DNA of 10,376 bases from Dehalococcoidia bacterium. GTDB lineage: Bacteria; Chloroflexota; Dehalococcoidia; GIF9; AB-539-J10. The notes beneath the pieces are model-generated. The model saw nothing but the letters and a program-made list of their open reading frames with translations, was not told the origin of the DNA and made no database searches. This document shows, piece after piece, positions 6,193-10,376 of the stretch. The DNA is taken from positions 7,864-18,239 of the forward strand of contig JALNYR010000040.1 of the NCBI GenBank assembly GCA_023229725.1. Reading direction: 5' to 3'. The translations under genes and the position numbers were made by a program. Each line of letters starts with the position of its first letter. The first letter of the stretch is position 1.

Positions 6193-6954
6193 TCACTTCT
6201 TCGACCGTTGCGCGACGTCGATGTTGGAGCCGAGGATGGGGTTGGCGGCCCCGAACGCGTCGACCGCCGTTCCGGTGATGGCCCTGCTCTCGTCCGACGC
6301 AAGGTACAGGATGACGGAAGCGATGTCCTCCGGCGGCACAGCGTCGGGAGGCACGTTCCCGCCGGCGATGTCGCGCAGCATGTCGGTGTTCGTGGGTCCC
6401 GGACACACGGCATTGACGTCGATGCCGTACTTCTTGACCTCACCCGCCAGGCACTCGGTGAAGTTGATGAGCGCCGCCTTCGTTGGCCGGTAGGGAGTCC
6501 GACCCGCCGCGCCCCGCCGTCCGCCGATTGACGAGAGATTGACGATTCTGCCGTATCGCTGGGCCGTCATGACCGGAATGACCGCCCTGCAGCAGAGGAA
6601 CGTGCCTGTCAGGTTTGTCGCAATCACCCAGTTCCATTCGTCGAGGGTGAGGTCGGCGACCGTCTTGTACATGAGGTTCACGCCCGCGCTGTTCACCAGG
6701 ATATCGATTCGGTGGAACTGCTGCGTGGCCTTGCTCACCATGGCGGCGACATCCGCCTCGCTGGAGACATCCGCGCGGACCGCGATGGCGACGCCACCCG
6801 CCGAAGTAATCTGGGCTACCACCTTCTCGCAATTCGACTGGTCCCTCCCGACCACGACCACCTTCGCTCCTTCTCTCGCGAAGGCCAGGCACGTCGCTCG
6901 CCCGATTCCGCGGCTCCCTCCCGTAACGATGGCGACCTTGCCAGTCAGTCTCAT
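6193..6954 (-). CDS. Short-chain dehydrogenase/reductase (classical SDR)
   Basis: This 253-residue cytoplasmic oxidoreductase of the classical SDR family uses NAD(P)H to interconvert an alcohol and a ketone. Domain signs in order are the cofactor-binding TGGSRGIG at 11-18, Arg37 after the second strand (VVVVGRD), Asp62 in RADVS, NSAG at 88-91 and the catalytic tetrad Asn114, Ser142, Tyr155, Lys159 (YRPTK). PG at 185-186 begins the substrate-loop region. A basic residue at 37 suggests a preference for NADPH, which is inference. The C-terminus reads GTAVDAFGAANPIL where many FabG-like enzymes have a VDGG end, so it may not be a fatty-acid reductase. The ATG at 6954 has GAGGTGAGGAG directly upstream. 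It lies 105 bases downstream of the PPOX-like gene on the same strand and may be co-transcribed with it. The substrate is unknown. Confidence 0.93.
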   Translation of the reverse strand: MRLTGKVAIVTGGSRGIGRATCLAFAREGAKVVVVGRDQSNCEKVVAQITSAGGVAIAVRADVSSEADVAAMVSKATQQFHRIDILVNSAGVNLMYKTVADLTLDEWNWVIATNLTGTFLCCRAVIPVMTAQRYGRIVNLSSIGGRRGAAGRTPYRPTKAALINFTECLAGEVKKYGIDVNAVCPGPTNTDMLRDIAGGNVPPDAVPPEDIASVILYLASDESRAITGTAVDAFGAANPILGSNIDVAQRSKK

Positions 6955-7059
6955 CTCCTCACCTCCAGTGGTTCTTTCTCACAGACCTGCGCACGAGCTC
7001 TGTCCGTTCAGGGGACTCGATGGATTGTACCTGTCCGGCTGTGCCTCCGCCACTCTTTG

Positions 7060-7482
7060 TTACCTGATTTCGAAGTCTTCCGATTTGAATGCACTGTAGT
7101 ACCGCCCATTCTGCGCGGTGAATCTCAGAACGCAGTAATCCGGGTCCGTGACGCCTCTGGAGTAGTACACCTCATCGCCGCCCTTCCAGATCATCTGTTT
7201 GGACTCCGGGTCCTGCAGAACTTCCATTGTCCCCTTGAGCATGACACCTCTGAAGAACCTTCGGTCGAAGAAGTACACGCAGGCTTTCGGGTTATCGGTG
7301 TATTGCCTCACTCGCATCGAGGACGCGTTGGTCGTGAAGTAGAGGTGTCTTATGCCTTCCCGTTTGCGGGGAGGGAGCATGGCCTTTGCGTTTGGGAAGC
7401 CGTTCTCGTCCACCGAACCGATAATCGACAAGGAGGCCCTATCGATGATGTTGCCGATTGTCTTCTCTGAGTCGCGCATCAT
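7060..7482 (-). CDS. Pyridoxamine 5'-phosphate oxidase-like flavin-barrel protein
   Basis: The 140-residue product resembles small split-barrel proteins of the PNPOx-like superfamily (general stress protein 26 and Pyridox_ox_2 type), which bind FMN, F420 or haem and are usually reductases or stress proteins, not vitamin B6 enzymes. Supporting features are the strand pair ASLSIIGSVDENGFPNAKAM (16-35), the FTTNASSMRVRQYTDNPKAC region (49-68) with the typical phosphate-contacting TTNxSSMRV stretch, VYFFDRRFFRGVMLKGTMEV (69-88), and a C-terminal strand set ending in YCVLRFTAQNGRYYSA. The length suits a single barrel that dimerises. The first two codons are both ATG (7482, 7479), with GAAGGAGA about nine bases upstream. 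It is divergent from the small protein gene at 7785 and upstream of the SDR gene. Which cofactor it binds cannot be decided here. Confidence 0.82.
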   Translation of the reverse strand: MMRDSEKTIGNIIDRASLSIIGSVDENGFPNAKAMLPPRKREGIRHLYFTTNASSMRVRQYTDNPKACVYFFDRRFFRGVMLKGTMEVLQDPESKQMIWKGGDEVYYSRGVTDPDYCVLRFTAQNGRYYSAFKSEDFEIR

Positions 7483-7784
7483 TGAATCAGTCTCCTTCTA
7501 TCGCACAACAGTGGCTGGATGGATTGACGCGGCTGCGGGACTGGTGTGTGTCGCCGTTGTGATGCTCCGGGCCCACCTGCGGCACACGAGAAGAGGAATG
7601 ACTCCGGGTCGGAGGAGCGGAGAGTCATGGCGCACTCTAGACTGCCCGGCGCTGCGGGTCAAGACGTCTGACGCAGGATTGTACGGTTTGTGGCGGTGTC
7701 CCCGCGTATCGCGGGTGGTATAGTGGTCAGGCCGTCGCGGCGGACGCCGCGGCGAGGTTCACGGCAGAATCGCATGGAGGTGCA
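7483..7784. promoter_or_regulatory. Divergent intergenic region between PPOX-like and small barrel genes
   Basis: These 302 bases separate two genes transcribed away from each other, so they should contain both promoters, but I find no convincing -35/-10 pair on either strand. Structures present are an imperfect inverted repeat at 7598-7628 (ATGACTCCG with CGGAG and TCAT), a perfect hairpin CCCGCG/CGCGGG at 7701-7715 and a second, CGCGGCG/CGCCGCG, at 7736-7751. TATAGT at 7719-7724 resembles a -10 box but lacks a -35 at proper spacing. GGAGG at 7776-7780 is the ribosome-binding site of the plus-strand gene. Confidence 0.45.
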
Positions 7785-8123
7785 ATGGCCAAGCCCCGGT
7801 TCATCTACCAGGTGATGATCAAGTGCGCGCCCGGAGTCGATGCCGAGTTCAACAAGTGGTACAACGAGGTGCACATGCCGCTCGTGATGAAGGGCGGCAT
7901 GATGAAAGCCGCGACCCGCTACAAGGTGACGGACGCGGTGAAGACCGACGCCGCCACGTACCTTACCGCCTGCGAGTTTGACGACCGGGCGACGTTCGAG
8001 AAGTGGCTCGCGAGTGACGTCCTCGCGGTCGCCAAGGCGGACCGGGAGAAGGTCATGGCCGGCAAGGACGTCGTCTGGACGAGCCGCGCGTTCTACGAGC
8101 CGGTAGCGCAGTTCGGGAAGTAG
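7785..8123 (+). CDS. Small ferredoxin-fold protein, dimeric alpha/beta barrel (EthD-like)
   Basis: This 112-residue soluble protein has the strand-helix-strand pattern of the dimeric alpha/beta-barrel superfamily: strand FIYQVMIKC (6-14), helix GVDAEFNKWYNEVHMPLVMK (17-36), strand ATRYKVTD (43-50), strand TYLTACEFDD (58-67), helix ATFEKWLASDVLAVAKADREK (69-89) and a final strand VVWTSRAFYEPV (96-107). The FNKWYNEVHMP segment, with Trp25 and His30, resembles the WxxxHxP turn of EthD-like and related proteins. These include monooxygenase-like, isomerase-like and enzyme-assisting members of varied function, so no reaction can be assigned. The ATG at 7785 has GGAGG four bases upstream. It is the only plus-strand gene in the right half and is divergent from the PPOX-like/SDR pair, which suggests but does not prove joint control. 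I do not recognise a specific family. Confidence 0.75.
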   Translation: MAKPRFIYQVMIKCAPGVDAEFNKWYNEVHMPLVMKGGMMKAATRYKVTDAVKTDAATYLTACEFDDRATFEKWLASDVLAVAKADREKVMAGKDVVWTSRAFYEPVAQFGK

Positions 8124-8128
8124 GGCAG

Positions 8129-8174
8129 CAGGGCTGGGCCCTGTCCATCAAGTCCACAGGGTCCATTCGGACCC
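8129..8174. terminator. Two short hairpins after the small barrel gene, possible terminator
   Basis: CAGGGC/GCCCTG at 8129-8143 (three-base loop) and GGGTCC/GGACCC at 8159-8174 (four-base loop) begin six bases after the stop codon. Their position suits a terminator, but neither is followed by a T-run, so intrinsic termination is uncertain. Confidence 0.35.
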
Positions 8175-8207
8175 GGCAACGACCGGAAGCACGTGCCGGT
8201 CAACTAT

Positions 8208-8248
8208 CGCCGTGCAATTCTGCATTTGGAATGCAGAACTGCACGGCG
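8208..8248. repeat. Long near-perfect inverted repeat (18 of 19 pairs)
   Basis: Arms CGCCGTGCA (8208-8216) plus TTCTGCATT (8218-8226) pair with AATGCAGAA (8230-8238) plus TGCACGG CG (8240-8248) around a three-base loop TGG, with one A-C mismatch (8217/8239). It is richer in A+T than its neighbours and differs from the GTAG hairpins. It has no T-run and could be the core of a different short repeat. Confidence 0.75.
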
Positions 8249-8266
8249 CATGCAGGCAGCGGCGGA

Positions 8267-8287
8267 CGACGCATGCGTCGCCCCTAC
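8267..8287 (-). repeat. REP-like hairpin with 14-bp palindrome (GTAG shoulder)
   Basis: On the minus strand GTAG (8287-8284) is followed by GGG and the perfect palindrome CGACGCATGCGTCG (8280-8267). It is a member of the shouldered hairpin family. Confidence 0.65.
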
Positions 8288-8379
8288 GCGAACCTGTCTG
8301 TCCTGTGCACCGTGTCCCTGCGGGCACCGCCACCGACCCGCCCGGGCAGGAACAGAATCAGGCGACCACGAAATGTCCG

Positions 8380-8538
8380 TCGTAGGGGCCGTTCGAGAAC
8401 GGCCCGGTGACGGTGGGCGAGACACGGTTGATGGCGACAACGGTGTCAGTGTCCGTGGCGGGTTTGTGCATGCGCCGGTCGTCAGAAACGGCCGCGGTTC
8501 AAGACGGCAGTCGGGCCGTTCACGAACGGCCCCTACGA
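8380..8538. repeat. Convergent pair of near-identical GTAG hairpins (BIME-like unit)
   Basis: The 26 bases at 8380-8405 reappear on the opposite strand at 8538-8513 with one difference, in the loop. Each reads TCGTAG, then GGGCCGTTC, a two-base loop and GAACGGCCC. The two copies point towards each other and enclose 107 bases of sequence without a gene. This matches the paired arrangement of REP elements in bacterial interspersed mosaic elements; it also resembles a tiny element with terminal inverted repeats. Confidence 0.75.
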
Positions 8539-8561
8539 GAACCAGCACGCCGCCCCGGGCG

Positions 8562-8578
8562 GGCACGTGCAACGTGCC
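8562..8578. repeat. Hairpin sharing 13 bases with the 3' side of the MFS gene
   Basis: GGCACGT at 8562-8568 and ACGTGCC at 8572-8578 form a 7-bp stem with loop GCA. The internal ACGTGCAACGTGC (8565-8577) is identical to 4400-4412. Confidence 0.5.
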
Positions 8579-8622
8579 GCAACGGGAATGGCGCGTATTG
8601 GCGACAATGCTGGGCAGCAACC

Positions 8623-8655
8623 CGTAGGCAGGCGGGCATGGAGTCCGCCCCTACG
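8623..8655 (-). repeat. REP-like hairpin downstream of the kinase gene (GTAG shoulder)
   Basis: On the minus strand GTAG (8654-8651) leads into GGGCGG, a nine-base loop and CCGCC (8635-8631). Outer arms CGTAGG (8623-8628) and CCTACG (8650-8655) extend the pairing around a two-base bulge, so here the shoulder itself is paired. It lies about 40 bases beyond the kinase stop codon. Confidence 0.6.
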
Positions 8656-8696
8656 CCAGACCGCCGGCCCCGCAGCCCCGGAAGGTGATGGTTACG

Positions 8697-10076
8697 CTAG
8701 CCCTGCGGATGGGTGGACGGCGCGTCGTCGCGGTCGACCGGAACGGTGAACCAGAAGCGGCTGCCCTCGCCGGGCTCGCTTTCCACGCCTATCTTCCCGC
8801 CGTGCGCCTCGACCAGTTCCTTCGATATGGTGAGGCCGAGTCCCCTGCCGCCGATCGCCCTGGCGCGCGACCTGTCGGCCCGGTAGAAGCGGTCGAACAC
8901 GTGGAGCAGGTTCTCCGGCTCGATGCCCTCGCCCGTGTCGGTGACGGAGACCTCGACGAAGTCACCCAGCGGCGCTGTCTTGATCGTGATGCTGCCTCCG
9001 GCGGGCGTGTGCGCAAGCGCGTTGTCGAGCAGGTTGCGCAGCACCTGGCTGATGCGATGGTAGTCGACGGACACCAGCGGTAGCTCGCCATCCGCCTGCG
9101 TTGAGACTTCGACTCCCTTTGCCATGGCTGCCGTGCGCATCGCCTCCGCGGCGTGAGCCACAAGCTGCGCGACATCCTCCGGTTGTCTCTGCAGGGCCAG
9201 TTGCCCTGCCTCGACGATGCTGAGTTCCTGCAGGTCCTCCACGAGGCGTGAAAGCAGGATGGCCTCGCCGTCGAGGATGGCAATCGTCTCAGCATCCGGT
9301 TCGAGGACCTTGTCCTTGATGCCCTCTACGTAGCCGCGGATGTTGGAGAGCGGCGTACGCAGCTCGTGGGCGATATCGGCAATCATCTGCCGCTGCGTCG
9401 TATCCGCCTGCTGCAGCTGGCTCACCATTGTGTTGAACGCATTGACCAGCTCGCCGAGCTCTCCGGGGTCCTGCACATCCACCCGCTGCGAAAGGTCGCC
9501 GGCGCCCAGCCGCTGGACGGCAAGGCGGAGGTCTCGCACCGGAGTGAGAATGCGCCTCGAGAGGAACCACGCCAGCACGACGGAGGCGGCGAAGGCAACG
9601 AGGAGTCCGGAAATGAGGAAGCGACCGATGCGATTGACGAGGCCGCCAAACAGCGCCCGTTCAGCACCAGGCGGGTTCTGCGGCTCCATGTACAAGGTGC
9701 CGGCGGCCTTGGGGTCGCCGACGTGCGCGATAATCAGGCCTTCGCGGCTCTCGTCCGAATAGGGCTGTCCCAGGAGCGTCTCCTCCGAGTCGGCGACTAC
9801 CACCCCTTCGGCGTCGGTCAGGATGACGCGCCAGTCCCACATGTCGCCCATGTGCCTCATGTACGGCTGTATGCCCGTCCAGTCGCCCGCTGCCATGTAG
9901 AAGCGAGTGGCGGCTATGCCCAGCTCGGATGCGCGCTGGTTGTCGAGACGCTCCCTGAAGCGGTCGAACTCCGCCGACGTCGACCAGCTCATGAAGGCGA
10001 ACACGGACGCGAGCGCCAGGATGGTGATGACGGCGAAGGCCGCGATGAGGCGGAACAGGAGGCTATGGTTCTTCAT
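8697..10076 (-). CDS. Membrane sensor histidine kinase (BaeS-like)
   Basis: The 459-residue kinase senses an unknown signal outside the membrane and phosphorylates the response regulator encoded just upstream. Domains in order: membrane helix at about 8-30, extracytoplasmic sensor region about 31-151, second helix about 152-173, HAMP linker about 171-223 (RRILTPVRDL), HisKA with H-box MIADIAHELRTPLSNIRGY (231-249) and phospho-acceptor His237, and an ATPase domain with N-box RNLLDNALAHT (347-357), G1 DTGEGI (380-385), F-box region FDRFYRADRS (394-403) and G2 GRGLGL (410-415). All catalytic motifs are intact and the length is usual for BaeS/ResE-type kinases. The ATG at 10076 is chosen over an upstream TTG at 10091; it has AGAGAG upstream and overlaps the regulator stop by 14 bases, indicating translational coupling. 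The sensor region is small (about 120 residues) and its ligand cannot be predicted. Confidence 0.95.
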   Translation of the reverse strand: MKNHSLLFRLIAAFAVITILALASVFAFMSWSTSAEFDRFRERLDNQRASELGIAATRFYMAAGDWTGIQPYMRHMGDMWDWRVILTDAEGVVVADSEETLLGQPYSDESREGLIIAHVGDPKAAGTLYMEPQNPPGAERALFGGLVNRIGRFLISGLLVAFAASVVLAWFLSRRILTPVRDLRLAVQRLGAGDLSQRVDVQDPGELGELVNAFNTMVSQLQQADTTQRQMIADIAHELRTPLSNIRGYVEGIKDKVLEPDAETIAILDGEAILLSRLVEDLQELSIVEAGQLALQRQPEDVAQLVAHAAEAMRTAAMAKGVEVSTQADGELPLVSVDYHRISQVLRNLLDNALAHTPAGGSITIKTAPLGDFVEVSVTDTGEGIEPENLLHVFDRFYRADRSRARAIGGRGLGLTISKELVEAHGGKIGVESEPGEGSRFWFTVPVDRDDAPSTHPQG

Positions 10077-10376
10077 CGATGCTCTCTGCAAATGAGTACC
10101 CCGCTCCGTAGATAGTCTTCACGTAGCGGGGGTGCGCGCTGTCCGGTTCCACTTTTCGCCTGAGGTTGCGTATGTGAGCATCGACGGTTCGCTCGTAGCC
10201 GTCGAAGTCCAGGCCCAGGGCCTTCTCGATGAGTTGCTCCCGGCTGAATACCCGGCCCGGCTCCAGCGCCAGCACGCCGAGAATCTTGAACTCGGCGCGC
10301 GTGAGCCCCAGCGGCTCACCGTTGCGCAGCACGTCCCGTCGACGGAAGTCGAGCAACAGGTCGCCCCTGTGTAGTT
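10063..10376 (-). CDS. OmpR-family response regulator, C-terminal part (cut by window edge)
   Basis: The visible C-terminal 103 or so residues form the winged-helix DNA-binding effector domain of an OmpR/PhoB-type regulator. They run from a beta-sheet entry (HRGDLLLDFRRRDVLRNGEP), through LTRAEFKILGVLALEPGRVF (helix 1 and loop) and SREQLIEKALG, to the recognition helix RTVDAHIRNLRRKVE and the C-terminal wing RYVKTIYGAGYSF. The receiver domain with its phospho-acceptor aspartate lies beyond the right edge, and the frame is open to position 10376, so the gene is partial, not truncated. Its stop at 10063 overlaps the kinase start. The pair would be co-transcribed, with the promoter outside the window. 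It binds DNA when phosphorylated; its targets are unknown. Confidence 0.95.
   Translation of the reverse strand, partial: LHRGDLLLDFRRRDVLRNGEPLGLTRAEFKILGVLALEPGRVFSREQLIEKALGLDFDGYERTVDAHIRNLRRKVEPDSAHPRYVKTIYGAGYSFAESIDEEP

Larger units (their letters stand above)
8124..8696. other. Gene-free chain of hairpins between convergent genes
   Basis: The 573 bases between the ends of the small barrel gene and the kinase gene contain no credible reading frame, but are packed with inverted repeats. These are at 8129-8143, 8159-8174, 8181-8201 (GACCGG/CCGGTC), 8208-8248, 8267-8287, 8382-8405, 8513-8536, 8562-8578 and 8631-8655. Four carry a GTAG shoulder. The stretch between 8406 and 8512 has no strong structure. 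Confidence 0.7.

Noticed and set aside
7711..7775. tRNA-like stretch beginning GCGGGTGGTATAGTGG
   Set aside because: The start and GGTTC segment look suggestive, but no T-arm with a GGTTCRANNCC loop, no matching acceptor stem and no proper anticodon arm can be formed.
8193..8627. Overlapping frames on both strands in the hairpin chain
   Set aside because: They traverse palindromes and repeats, lack ribosome-binding sites, and encode low-complexity Arg/Pro/Thr-rich products.
1..10376. Defence system, toxin-antitoxin pair, prophage or biosynthetic cluster
   Set aside because: I looked for nucleases, reverse transcriptases, helicases, small paired genes, integrases and carrier-domain enzymes; none of the eleven genes belongs to such a system.

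Overview
The window is GC-rich bacterial DNA (by eye about 60-65% G+C) with ten complete protein genes and one partial one. No rRNA, tRNA, CRISPR array, transposase, phage gene or recognisable defence system is visible. The gene set suits an environmental, possibly anaerobic or microaerophilic bacterium: rubrerythrin, an OmpR/BaeS-type two-component pair, MarR with an FtsX-type ABC transporter, a universal stress protein, an OFA-like MFS carrier, an SDR and a PPOX-like flavoprotein. The GTAG-shouldered GC hairpins between genes recall those I associate with Chloroflexota (Dehalococcoidia-like) genomes, but this assignment is a guess; no marker gene fixes the taxon.

Layout. 66-644 (+) rubrerythrin faces a three-gene minus-strand operon at 3215-779: marR, FtsX-type permease, ABC ATPase. 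A textbook -35/-10 promoter lies at 3315-3287, and A/T-rich direct repeats overlap and follow its -10 box. 3297-3734 is gene-free and carries GC hairpins. 4202-3735 (-) is a universal stress protein, and 5659-4412 (-) is a 12-helix MFS transporter. 5660-6192 is gene-free and holds a 58-bp tandem repeat plus hairpins. 6954-6193 (-) is an SDR oxidoreductase and 7482-7060 (-) a PPOX-like flavin-barrel protein. They share a divergent intergenic region with 7785-8123 (+), a small ferredoxin-fold (dimeric alpha/beta barrel) protein. 8124-8696 is gene-free and is a chain of hairpins. 10076-8697 (-) is a sensor histidine kinase whose start overlaps the end of its OmpR-family response regulator, which runs off the right edge.

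Functionally the genes look like independent housekeeping and stress modules, not one pathway. The clearest units are the self-regulated MarR-ABC exporter and the two-component pair. The PPOX/SDR pair and the divergent small barrel protein could form a small metabolic cluster with the MFS carrier, but nothing in the sequence names a substrate.

The most interesting non-coding signal is a dispersed family of about ten short imperfect palindromes, most preceded by GTAG or GCAG. They lie only between genes, in three clusters and both orientations. This is the architecture of REP elements mobilised by RAYT (TnpA-REP) enzymes, but no RAYT gene lies in the window.
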